Below are positions 34,239 to 41,942 of a stretch of 64,000 nt of DNA, piece by piece. The translations under genes were made by a program, and so were the position numbers. This DNA comes from Limiplasma sp034927815 (GTDB lineage Bacteria > Bacillota > Clostridia > Christensenellales > Aristaeellaceae), in assembly GCA_034927815.1 (NCBI GenBank), contig JAYFPK010000011.1, positions 62,001 to 126,000 on the forward strand. Reading direction: 5' to 3'. Positions within the stretch are counted from its first letter, which is position 1, and each line of letters opens with the position of its first letter. Under the pieces are notes generated by a model. The model was not told the origin of the DNA. It did no database searches and saw nothing but the letters and a program-made list of their open reading frames with translations.

Positions 34239-36002
34239 ATGCAGGTTCCACGGCCGGAATACCCGCGCCCGGATTTTGTGCGGGAAGAGTGGATGAACCT
34301 CAATGGAGAATGGGAATTTGATTTTGATGACGCGGATGAGGGCCTGGGGCGGAAATGGCAAAACGGGCGCGTTTTGAGCCGCCGCATTACGGTGCCCTTT
34401 TGCTACCAAAGCCCCGCCAGCGGCGTGCACCTGCCCCAGGAAGAGCACGAGGTGCTGTGGTACGCGCGGAATTTTACGCTGCCCCAGGGGTATGGCCCAA
34501 GGCGCATCCTCCTGCATTTCGGCGCGGTGGATTACCTGGCCCAGGTCTGGGTGGACGGCCAGTACGCGGGGGGACACCTGGGGGGCTATACCCCCTTTAC
34601 CCTGGATATCACCCATGCCCTGGCCGAAGGCCCGGCGCACCGGCTGTGCGTCCGGGTAAAGGATACCCCCTCCTGCATCCAGCCTAGGGGCAAGCAAACT
34701 TGGAAGGGCAAGCCCTTCACCTGCTGGTACACCCCGGTATCCGGCATCTGGCAGACGGTGTGGCTGGAGCCGGTGCAGGAGCAGCGCCTGGAGAGGGTCC
34801 GCCTTACGCCGGATTTGGACCGCAGCGAGGTGCGGGTGGAGGCGTACCTGGCCCGCCCTGCGGGGGATACCACCCTGGAGTTTGCCATCGCCCTCCAGGG
34901 GGAGGGCCCGGAGGCGGTGCAGCGCTGCACCGTGGCCGCGCCCAGGGGCAAGACCCTGGTGAAAGCCGTGCTGCCCGTGTGCGAGCCGTGCAATGTGGAC
35001 AGGGTGCACTATTGGACGCCGGAGACCCCCAACCTGTACGACTGCGGCGTCCTCCTGCGGGAGGGTGGGGTGCGGAAGGACAGCGTGCTGTGCTATTTTG
35101 GCATGCGGAAGGTGGATATCCGGGACGGGGTGGTCCGGTTGAACAACGCGCCGCTGTTTCAGCGCCTGGTGCTGGACCAGGGGTATTGGCCGGAGGGGAT
35201 CTATACCGCCCCCACGGACGACGCCATCCGCAAAGATGTGGAAATTACCAAGGAAATGGGCTTCAACGGCGTCCGCAAGCACCAGAAGATCGAAGACCCC
35301 CGGTATTACTACTGGGCGGACAGGCTGGGGCTGCTGGTGTGGGGGGAGACGCCCAGCGCCTTTGAGTTCTGCGCCCGGGAGGTGGAGGGGCTGGCCGATA
35401 CCGCCGCGGCCTTTATCGCCCGGGATTACAACCATCCCTGTATCATCTGCTGGGTGCCCTTCAATGAATCCTGGGGCGTGCGCAACATTGGGGAGGACCC
35501 GGCCCAGCAGCAGGCCGCCAGGGCGCTGTATCACTGGATCAAGGCCCTGGACGGCACGCGGCTGGTTGTGGCAAACGACGGCTGGGAGCAGGTGGACAGC
35601 GACCTGTGCACCATTCACGATTACACAGCCTGGGCGGAGGAGCTGGCCCCGGGCTACCGGGACATTGCCACCTTATCCTCGGCCAACGGCGTCCAGATGC
35701 TCTATGCCCGAGGGCATGGCTATGGGGGGCAGCCCGTTATCATTTCGGAATATGGCGGCGTGGCCCTGGCCAAGGACCGGGAGGGGCACAACTGGGGGTA
35801 CGGCGGCCAAGCGGCGGACCGGCAGGAATATGTGAGGCGCTTGCGGAATATCACACAAGGCTTCTGTGCATATCCCTATGTGCAAGGGTATTGCTACACC
35901 CAGCTCACGGACGTATACCAGGAAGTGAACGGCCTTTTGGATTTTCACAGGAACCCCAAAGTCAGCCTGGAAGAAATCCGCTCGATTCATGCCGGGCGCT
36001 GA
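34239..36002 (+). CDS. GH2-family beta-glycosidase
   Basis: A 587-residue cytoplasmic GH2 enzyme. The jelly-roll N-domain contains LNGEWEFDFDDAD and FGAVDYLAQVWVDGQ, the immunoglobulin-like domain follows, then the barrel. Acid/base is Glu410 in CWVPFNESWG and nucleophile Glu504 in IISEYGGVAL. Specificity (galactosidase, glucuronidase or other) is not readable from sequence; GxN/K signatures for glucuronidase are not evident. It is shorter than LacZ and lacks its C-terminal domain. Confidence 0.87.
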   Translation: MQVPRPEYPRPDFVREEWMNLNGEWEFDFDDADEGLGRKWQNGRVLSRRITVPFCYQSPASGVHLPQEEHEVLWYARNFTLPQGYGPRRILLHFGAVDYLAQVWVDGQYAGGHLGGYTPFTLDITHALAEGPAHRLCVRVKDTPSCIQPRGKQTWKGKPFTCWYTPVSGIWQTVWLEPVQEQRLERVRLTPDLDRSEVRVEAYLARPAGDTTLEFAIALQGEGPEAVQRCTVAAPRGKTLVKAVLPVCEPCNVDRVHYWTPETPNLYDCGVLLREGGVRKDSVLCYFGMRKVDIRDGVVRLNNAPLFQRLVLDQGYWPEGIYTAPTDDAIRKDVEITKEMGFNGVRKHQKIEDPRYYYWADRLGLLVWGETPSAFEFCAREVEGLADTAAAFIARDYNHPCIICWVPFNESWGVRNIGEDPAQQQAARALYHWIKALDGTRLVVANDGWEQVDSDLCTIHDYTAWAEELAPGYRDIATLSSANGVQMLYARGHGYGGQPVIISEYGGVALAKDREGHNWGYGGQAADRQEYVRRLRNITQGFCAYPYVQGYCYTQLTDVYQEVNGLLDFHRNPKVSLEEIRSIHAGR

Positions 36003-36043
36003 GGGCCCCAAGGGGCTCCGGCGAGGAAAGGAAAACGGAGCCT

Positions 36044-37159
36044 TTGAGCCACTATTCTGTAATGATCAAACCGGCCTCGGCGCTGTGCAACCTGCGGTGC
36101 GCCTATTGCTTTTACTGTGACGCCAGCGCCCACAGAAAAGGGACCCCTCCGGAGATCATGACCCGGGAGACCGCAGAGCGCGTCATCCAAAATATTTTTG
36201 CCGGCCTGGAGGACGGGGATTCCCTGGAAATCTGCTTTCAGGGGGGAGAGCCCACGCTGGCGGGGCTTGCGTATTTCCGGCATTTTGTGCGGCAGGTGCG
36301 GCGGCAGCCCCAAAAGGGAAAAGTCACCTATGCGTTGCAAACCAACGGCATGGAGTTGGATAGGGAATGGTGCGCCTTTTTGCGGGAGCACCGCTTTTTG
36401 GTGGGGCTTTCCATTGACGCGTACCCGCAGCACCACAACGCCTACCGGGTGGACGCCCAGGGAAAGGGCACCTTTGGGCGGGTTATGGAAGCCAAACGCC
36501 TGTTGGAGGAAACGGGGGTGGAGCACAATGTGCTATGCACCCTCACCAATCCCTTGGCCCGGCACCCCCAGAAGGTATGGCAGTTCATCAAGCAGGCGCG
36601 CATTGCATACATCCAGTTTACCCCGTGCCTCGGCGGCCTGGAGGGGGAGCGCAGCGAGTGGGCGCTTACGCCCCAGCGCTTTTACAGCTTTTACACCGGG
36701 TTGTACAAGCTTTGGAAGCGGGACGTGGAGGAAGGGCCGTATATCAGCGTCAAGCTGTTTGACGACCTGCTGAACCTGTTTTTCTTCCAGAGAGTGACCG
36801 CTTGCGGGCTGCATGGGCAATGCCAGATCCAAAACATCGTTGAGGCGGACGCAAGCGCATATCCCTGTGATTTTTACGCCCTGGACGCCTATTACGGCGG
36901 TTCCCTCCGGGAGCAGAGCCTTGCCCAGGTGCGGGAGCGGCTGGAGGGGACGGGCTTTCTTGGGGAGCGGGAGGCGCTGCCGGAGGCCTGCGGGGAATGC
37001 AAGTACCGCAAGCTCTGCAACGGAGGATGCAAGCGCATGGCCCAGGCCATGTATGTGGATGCGAAAACCGGGTTTTGCGGGTACCGGCATCTATTGGAGG
37101 ACATAGGGCAGGATTTGTGCGACTGCGGGGCCGCGCTGCTGCGCAAGCGCTCTCCGTAA
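36044..37159 (+). CDS. Anaerobic sulfatase-maturating enzyme (radical SAM, anSME)
   Basis: A 371-residue radical SAM enzyme. C15-x3-C19-x2-C22 in CNLRCAYCFYC binds the SAM [4Fe-4S] cluster; FQGGEPTLAG is the second motif; the SPASM-like cluster ligands are in the C-terminal CGECKYRKLCNGGCKR. It oxidises the motif Cys of sulfatases to formylglycine without oxygen. Start TTG 36044 gives the family-typical MSHYSVMIKPAS..CN opening; the frame is open far upstream inside the GH2 gene. Its place after GH2 and the sulfatase shows that it serves this locus. Confidence 0.9.
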   Translation: MSHYSVMIKPASALCNLRCAYCFYCDASAHRKGTPPEIMTRETAERVIQNIFAGLEDGDSLEICFQGGEPTLAGLAYFRHFVRQVRRQPQKGKVTYALQTNGMELDREWCAFLREHRFLVGLSIDAYPQHHNAYRVDAQGKGTFGRVMEAKRLLEETGVEHNVLCTLTNPLARHPQKVWQFIKQARIAYIQFTPCLGGLEGERSEWALTPQRFYSFYTGLYKLWKRDVEEGPYISVKLFDDLLNLFFFQRVTACGLHGQCQIQNIVEADASAYPCDFYALDAYYGGSLREQSLAQVRERLEGTGFLGEREALPEACGECKYRKLCNGGCKRMAQAMYVDAKTGFCGYRHLLEDIGQDLCDCGAALLRKRSP

Positions 37160-37342
37160 GCCGCCCGGGGCATATCCTGGGCTGGCTCCATCCGCCCCAG
37201 CCCAGGGCAAGAGGCCGCGCCCTGTCCCCAGGCAAGGAGGGGCAAGGTGCGGTGTGCGTTCTGCGTAACTGACATTCGGCCTGATTTGATGCGGTTTTCT
37301 GTGGAGCCCCAGTGCGAACGGGGTTTGCAGAGGCCGGACCAT

Positions 37343-37368
37343 GCCGCCTGGGAAAGGGCGGCTTTTTT
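37343..37368 (+). terminator. Terminator after the glycan operon
   Basis: Stem GCCGCC/GGCGGC with an 8-nt loop and six T. It closes the transporter-glycosidase-anSME operon. The other ~180 nt between 37160 and 37343 hold no gene. Confidence 0.75.
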
Positions 37369-37391
37369 GCCTGCTCCGGTTGTGATATGCT

Positions 37392-37420
37392 TGTAACGTT
37401 TTTCCCTTTGGGGTGTCTAA
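37392..37420 (+). promoter_or_regulatory. ECF-type autoregulatory promoter
   Basis: TGTAAC (37392-37397), a 16-nt spacer with a T-rich part, then TGTCTAA (37414-37420). Such -35 AAC and -10 GTCTA elements are typical of ECF sigma promoters. It lies 20 nt before the sigma factor start, so the sigma factor probably transcribes its own gene. Confidence 0.6.
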
Positions 37421-37439
37421 TAAGCGGGGAGGTGAGGCA

Positions 37440-37949
37440 ATGCAGTCCTTTGAGGCGCTGTTCAGCAAATATTTCAGGCGCGTATACCGCTTTGCCTTAT
37501 CCCTGACGGGCAAGGAGCAAGCCGCCGAGGAGCTGACGCAGCAGGCGTTTTTCAAGGCGCTCAAGGGCATTGACAGCTTTCAGGGCCGCAGCGATCCCGT
37601 CACCTGGCTGTGCAGCATTGCCAAGAACGAGTTCTTCAACAGCGCCCGAAGAAGCCGGGAGCAGCTGGTTGCGCCGGATTCCTGTTTGCTCCAGCGGCAG
37701 GCGGGCTGCGTGGAGGAGCTGGTGCAAAGGAAGGACCAGGTGATGCGCGTTCACCATCACTTGCACGGGATGGAGGAGCCGTACCGCGAGGTGTTTTCCC
37801 TTCGGGTGTTCGGAGAGCTGAAGTTTTCACAAATCGCCGCGCTGTTCGGCAAAACCGAAAGCTGGGCCCGTGTGACATTCTACCGCGCAAAATGCGAGCT
37901 GCAAAGCAAGCTCAGGGAGGAAGACAATGAATCACCACATTCCATGTGA
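37440..37949 (+). CDS. ECF-type RNA polymerase sigma factor
   Basis: A 169-residue sigma-70-family protein of group 4. Region 2 is MQSFEALFSKYFRRVYRFALSLTG...EELTQQAFFKALKGIDSF with DPVTWLCSIAKN; region 4 is EPYREVFSLRVFGELKFSQIAALFGKTESWARVTFYRAK, a HTH. GGGGAGGTGAGG precedes ATG 37440. The stop lies 23 nt inside the next gene, so expression is coupled with its anti-sigma factor. Confidence 0.9.
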   Translation: MQSFEALFSKYFRRVYRFALSLTGKEQAAEELTQQAFFKALKGIDSFQGRSDPVTWLCSIAKNEFFNSARRSREQLVAPDSCLLQRQAGCVEELVQRKDQVMRVHHHLHGMEEPYREVFSLRVFGELKFSQIAALFGKTESWARVTFYRAKCELQSKLREEDNESPHSM

Positions 37950-38736
37950 AATCGTCCGGGACCTCATGCCCTTGGTAATTGACTCCGCCGTCAGCGGGGA
38001 ATCGCGCAAATGGGTGGAAGCGCATGTGGCTGAATGCGCGCAGTGCAAGCGGCTTATGGACGACATGCGCGCCGATATCAGCACGGCGCAGGCCCGGGAG
38101 AAGGACGCGGATTTTGTGCGCTTCTGCCTGAAGATGCGCAAGGCGCTTTCCTGGCGGAGGCTGTTGAAAAGGACGCTGATATTCCTCCTGGTGGCCGCCC
38201 TGACCGGGAGCGGAGCCGCGTATGCGCACTACAAAATGTATGTGGATTGGGTGGCGGTCAAACCGGCGGAGTACAGCGTTGGGGTGGACCAGGACGGCCT
38301 GCTTGTGTTTGAGTTCCTGGCTCCGCGAATGCGCGGCCCCAGGGGATACGGCATTAGCTATGACAAGGGAACCTGTTACTTCACGCCCCATGTTTCCGCG
38401 TGGCCCCAGTATTTTGGGCGGCCTGGCGAGCGCAATACGTATGATTTTATCTCGGACATCAGGATGAAGGACGGGGCGCTGGTGTATGCCATGCCCGACG
38501 GGGAGGAGCTTGTGCTTAACGAAATGACAGGCCGCTACGCGGCCCGGTGGAAAGTGGCCTATTCTGTGATTCAAGAGCTTCGCATTGGGACGGAAGAGGA
38601 GTACGAAACCGCCTACCGCTCCGGCGACGAACTGCCGGTAATTCCCCTTGACAAGGGCGTGGATGAAACGGCGTCCGGGATGCTTGGGGTGTTTGCGGCT
38701 TCCGCTCCCTTGCTTGTTCCGGAGGGGCAACCATGA
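37927..38736 (+). CDS. Anti-sigma factor with zf-HC2 zinc finger
   Basis: A 269-residue membrane protein. The N-terminal zinc-binding anti-sigma domain is seen in CEIVRDLMPLVID and the H-x3-C-x2-C motif (HVAECAQC, about residues 33-40). One membrane helix follows (about 83-101, LIFLLVAALTGSGAAYAHY). The rest should be outside the membrane and sense an envelope signal. It overlaps the sigma factor gene, the standard arrangement for a sigma/anti-sigma pair. Confidence 0.85.
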   Translation: MNHHIPCEIVRDLMPLVIDSAVSGESRKWVEAHVAECAQCKRLMDDMRADISTAQAREKDADFVRFCLKMRKALSWRRLLKRTLIFLLVAALTGSGAAYAHYKMYVDWVAVKPAEYSVGVDQDGLLVFEFLAPRMRGPRGYGISYDKGTCYFTPHVSAWPQYFGRPGERNTYDFISDIRMKDGALVYAMPDGEELVLNEMTGRYAARWKVAYSVIQELRIGTEEEYETAYRSGDELPVIPLDKGVDETASGMLGVFAASAPLLVPEGQP

Positions 38737-38784
38737 TAAAATGGAGCCATAGCATGGACAGCGCCGGAAGCCGGGAGGTAGAGG

Positions 38785-39409
38785 ATGACATTTAGACTCA
38801 TTGACATGGACCGCTGGAAGAGGAAGGAGTATTACGAGCGTTATCTCAACGAGGTGGTTTGCACATACTCCCTGACGGCGAATTTGGACGTGACCTCCCT
38901 GGAGGGGAAGCGGCTTTATCCGGCCATGCTCTGGCTCCTGACGGACACCGTGAACGAGATGCCGGAATTCCGGACCTCGCTGACGCCGGAGGGCGTGGGC
39001 GTCTACGATACCATGAATCCGTCTTATACGATCTTCAACAAGGAAAGCGAGAGCTTTTCCGTGATATGGACGGCGTTTGATTCCGATGATTCCGTTTTTT
39101 TTGAAGGCATATGAAGAGGATGTTGCGCGGCACTCCTCCTCCACCCGCTTTAGCCCAAAGGCGGGCAAGCCGCCCAACACCTTTGACGTCTCCATGCTGC
39201 CCTGGACCACTTTTACGGCCTTCAATATCAACGTTTTCGACGGCGGGCGCCATCTGCTTCCCATTTTCACGCTGGGGAAGAAGTACGGCGGGGAAGGGCG
39301 AAAGCTGCTGCCCTTGGCGCTCCAGGTCCACCACGCGGTGTGCGATGGGTTTCATGTGAGCCGATTCATCGAAAAGCTGCAAAGCAAAATCACGCGGTTT
39401 CCGGGGTAG
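38785..39409 (+). pseudogene. Chloramphenicol-acetyltransferase-like gene split by a frameshift at a T8 run
   Basis: Frame 1 (38785-39114) encodes the CAT-like N-terminal half (FRLIDMDRWKRKEYYERYL, MPEFRTSLTPEGVGVYDTMNPSYTIF). It runs into a stop after the T8 run at 39095-39102. A second frame then gives FLKAYEEDVARHSS, DVSMLPWTTFTAFN and the active-site motif HHAVCDGFHVSRF. Removing one T from the run restores a single CAT-like protein of about 207 residues with all expected blocks. It is therefore either a recent slippage mutation, a sequence error, or a gene switched by homopolymer length. CAT-like genes in Clostridia often have substrates other than chloramphenicol. Confidence 0.8.
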
Positions 39410-39555
39410 CCCTGCCGGATGCCGGACACGGCAGGCGGCCTTCCCAATGGAGGGAACGCCTCCGTTGGGATTGTCACTGTGATTATCACTGCGGCGATAC
39501 ACAGGGTTTTGCCGGGAGAGCGGCGCGGCCATTGGCATGGGGGAGGGATTGCGTT

Positions 39556-39972
39556 ATGAAAATGCCCGAGAGGATAGAGGCGGGTATGATTGCCCCTTGC
39601 GGCGTAAATTGCTTTGCGTGCAGCGCCTACTTGGACGGCAAAAAACCATGCCACGGCTGCCGCGCGCCCAAGGAGCGGATCACGCGGAGAAGCTGCGGGA
39701 ACTGCGTGAAAAAACGGTGCGCTTTGGAGCGCGGCGTACAATGGTGCTTTGAATGCAGCCGCTTTCCCTGCGCCCGGATCAAGGACCTGGACAAGCGGTA
39801 CCGGGAGAAGTATGGCGTTGATTTGGTACAAAACGGCTTGGATGCGAAGCGGGATATGGAGGCTTTTTTGCTGGCGCAAAGGGAGCGCTTCGCCTGTCAA
39901 TCCTGCGGCGGCGTAATCAGCCAACATCATCAAAAATGCAGCGCGTGCGGCAAGGCCGCGGATGGCCGGTAA
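39556..39972 (+). CDS. DUF3795-type Cys-rich protein
   Basis: A 138-residue protein with many Cys in pairs: CGVNCFACSAY, CHGCRAP, CGNCVKKRC, WCFECSRFPCARI, then YREKYG and a final zinc-ribbon-like CQSCGGVI...KCSACG. The N-terminal part is the DUF3795 pattern, common in anaerobes, of unknown function. The extra C-terminal zinc ribbon is present in part of the family. ATG 39556 has a GGAGGG site upstream. Confidence 0.8.
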   Translation: MKMPERIEAGMIAPCGVNCFACSAYLDGKKPCHGCRAPKERITRRSCGNCVKKRCALERGVQWCFECSRFPCARIKDLDKRYREKYGVDLVQNGLDAKRDMEAFLLAQRERFACQSCGGVISQHHQKCSACGKAADGR

Positions 39973-40010
39973 GGCTCCGTCCAGGGGATGCCGATAAAGC
40001 TATAAGGCCA

Positions 40011-40040
40011 AAAACCGCCCGCCGTCCGGCGGGTGGTTTT
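40011..40040. terminator. Bidirectional terminator between convergent genes
   Basis: Stem AAAACCGCCCGCCG/CGGCGGGTGGTTTT with a 2-nt apex, A-rich on one side and T-rich on the other. It serves the DUF3795 gene on + and the flavodoxin gene on -. Confidence 0.8.
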
Positions 40041-40081
40041 TGCGTTCCACCAGGAGGCGGGGGATTAGGCCGCCCATGCCC

Positions 40082-40513
40082 TCATGCCGGATCCTTCTCC
40101 TTCCCGGCCAAGCGGCGGGCAAAGCGCACCGCCTCCTCCAAATCCGCCTGATTGGGGTGCCCAAAGCCCATCCACAAAAAGTTGCCCTGGCAAAGGAACT
40201 CGTCGACGACCGTGACGCCCTTTTCCTCCAGGAGTGCGCGGATGCCGGTTTGGCCGTGCTTTTTGGACGCGCAGGAGGTGACCAGCGCCACGCTTTTGAC
40301 GGCGCGGCCATCCAGGCCGCTGACGAAGCTTTTGAGCTCCTGCAGGCTTTCCCCTCCGTAAAGGCCGCCCACGATGAAGAGCAGGTCCACATCCTGGAGA
40401 ACCGGGCTATCCTTGACGTTTTCAGCCTTGACGGAGAGGGCCTGGCCGATGGCCGTGGCAAGCTTCCGGGAGTGTTTTGTCATGGTGGCGTACACGATGC
40501 TGATGTTTTTCAT
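40082..40513 (-). CDS. Flavodoxin-like protein
   Basis: A 143-residue flavodoxin-fold protein. The FMN-phosphate loop is MKNISIVYATMTKHSRKLA (T-x-T-x-H/N pattern, residues 9-15), and IVGGLYGGESL is a second FMN-contact loop. CASKKHGQTGIRALLE and the C-terminal helix agree with a short-chain flavodoxin. Probable role is one-electron transfer. ATG is at 40513. Confidence 0.8.
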   Translation of the reverse strand: MKNISIVYATMTKHSRKLATAIGQALSVKAENVKDSPVLQDVDLLFIVGGLYGGESLQELKSFVSGLDGRAVKSVALVTSCASKKHGQTGIRALLEEKGVTVVDEFLCQGNFLWMGFGHPNQADLEEAVRFARRLAGKEKDPA

Positions 40514-40674
40514 GAGGCAAAATTCCTTTCAACATAATGGATAGCCGGGGTTTGGCAAAGGGCCTTTTTCAATGCCGCCCCTGCGGGGATTTCGCGGAAA
40601 GCCGGGCTGGGGCTTGATCCGCCTCCAAACAGGTGCTAAGCTAGGGAGGAAGTGTAAAGAGGGATGGGATCGCC

Positions 40675-41151
40675 ATGGCAAAGGACAAGACCAATGTGAT
40701 GCGGGTGCTGGATGCCCTGAAGCTGCCCTATACAAGCCACCACTACCTGGATTCCGGGGCGGTCAGCGGCATGGAGGTGGCCGCCGCGCTGGGGCAGAAC
40801 CCGGAGGCGGTTTTCAAGACCTTGGTCACCCAGGGCGGCACAAAGGCCTATTATGTCTTCCTGGTGCCTGTGTGCCGGGAGCTGGACTTGAAAAAGGCCG
40901 CCAAGTGCGTGGGGGAGAAGAAGGTGGAAATGATCCATTCCAAAGACCTTCTTCCGCTGACGGGCTATGTCCATGGGGGATGCTCTCCCATTGGCATGAA
41001 GAAGGCCTATGCCACCGCCATAGACAGGAGCGCGGCGGACTTTCCCACGATTTTTTTCAGCGGGGGAAAGATTGGGTACCAGGTGGAAATGAGCCTGTCC
41101 GGCCTGGGGAAGGCGGTCCGCTTTTCCCTGGAGGATCTTGTGGTGGAATAA
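40675..41151 (+). CDS. ybaK: Cys-tRNA(Pro)/Cys-tRNA(Cys) deacylase YbaK-like
   Basis: A 158-residue protein of the YbaK/ProX editing family. Signatures: KTNVMRVLDALKLPYTSHHY at the N-terminus, FKTLVTQG, the catalytic-region Lys in PVCRELDLKKAAK, and GYVHGGCSPIGMKK. It hydrolyses mischarged Cys-tRNA(Pro). Single-gene unit with a GGGATGG-type leader; the start ATG 40675 fits the family's length. Confidence 0.88.
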   Translation: MAKDKTNVMRVLDALKLPYTSHHYLDSGAVSGMEVAAALGQNPEAVFKTLVTQGGTKAYYVFLVPVCRELDLKKAAKCVGEKKVEMIHSKDLLPLTGYVHGGCSPIGMKKAYATAIDRSAADFPTIFFSGGKIGYQVEMSLSGLGKAVRFSLEDLVVE

Positions 41152-41384
41152 GCAGAGGGCCGCGCTTCGCCGCAAGGGTTTGCCGCCATGGCCGCCTTCC
41201 GGGAGGCCGGAATACAAGACTTCGTTATGGGAGCACCCAGGGGACCGGGGCTGCGCCGGTTCTTTTGCGCGGGGAGGAAGTACGGGGAGCCGTTCTTTGC
41301 CACAGGGCTTTTCGCTGAGAACAGTATACCATACGGAAGGAAAAGGGGAAAGGCATATAGGAGTTCTGGGAACGGACGGCATAT
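41152..41384. other. Intergenic segment without recognisable gene
   Basis: About 230 nt between ybaK and a long palindrome. Short frames are present but none has a ribosome site or recognisable sequence. Confidence 0.6.
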
Positions 41385-41428
41385 AAACACAGGGCCCGGA
41401 CCGTTGCAACGGTCCGGGCCCTGTGTTT
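41385..41428. terminator. Perfect 44-nt palindrome, probably bidirectional terminator
   Basis: A perfect palindrome with A3 on one end and T3 on the other, GC-rich arms (starting AAACACAGGGCCC) and centre TTGCAA. It lies between convergent genes (ybaK on +, small gene on -). It lacks a longer T tract, so termination efficiency is uncertain. Confidence 0.6.
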
Positions 41429-41456
41429 AAGCGCCTTGCCATGGCTCCTTTGCTGC

Positions 41457-41696
41457 CTACTGAAAAAAATGCGTATCTCCATTCTTCAGCCGTTCGACGG
41501 CTTCATCCACGCGGCTCTTGGCGTCGGCTCCGGTAACGCCGGATTGCACATAGTGCACAACGGCCTGCTGCTGGGCCGGGCTGAGCCTCCCAAAGTGCGT
41601 CATGGCCGCGGGCTCCTGGGCCAGCTGCATGCCCAGCCCCACGGGAAGCTCAAGGCCCTCCGGGTTTTGCCCAAGAAAAGATCCATTCTGTTCCAT
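41457..41696 (-). CDS. Small conserved-type hypothetical protein
   Basis: A 79-residue protein, ATG at 41696 (GGAGGG about 13 nt upstream). ELPVGLGMQLAQEPAAMTHFGRLSPAQQQAVVHYVQSG has the build of a short clostridial protein family with 'LP.G.gM.LAqn..Am..F..Ls..q...vi'. Function unknown. The same frame runs on far upstream in antisense to the LacI gene, but that part has no support. Confidence 0.65.
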   Translation of the reverse strand: MEQNGSFLGQNPEGLELPVGLGMQLAQEPAAMTHFGRLSPAQQQAVVHYVQSGVTGADAKSRVDEAVERLKNGDTHFFQ

Positions 41697-41875
41697 GCCT
41701 TTTTCTCTCCCTCCGATCAGCTTGTGATGACCGCTTGTAGTATGCCCCAACAGGGGAAACCCATGCGCTGCGGGAAGGGGAGAGGAGGCACGCCTGGAAA
41801 GGGCGGGCGCAAGGGGACATAAAAAGCTTCTTGCACGCCGGTTTCCCGCTCCATCCCCACTCCCTGAAAAAGGTA

Positions 41876-41932
41876 TTGCATTTCCCCCTCCCCCTGTGTT
41901 ATAATCCAAACAACAAAGGGAAAACGTTTTCC
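41876..41932 (+). promoter_or_regulatory. Promoter and LacI-type operator
   Basis: TTGCAT (41876-41881) and TATAAT (41900-41905) with an 18-nt spacer form a sigma-A-like promoter. Downstream lies the perfect 14-bp palindrome GGAAAACGTTTTCC (41919-41932) with the central CG typical of LacI/GalR operators, 10 nt before the LacI-family start. Autorepression is likely. Confidence 0.75.
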
Positions 41933-41942
41933 AAAGGACTGA

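Noticed and set aside
32438..35618. Two long antisense frames (649 and 599 residues) over sulfatase and GH2 genes
   Set aside because: Same shadow effect; the + frames have catalytic motifs, the minus frames none.
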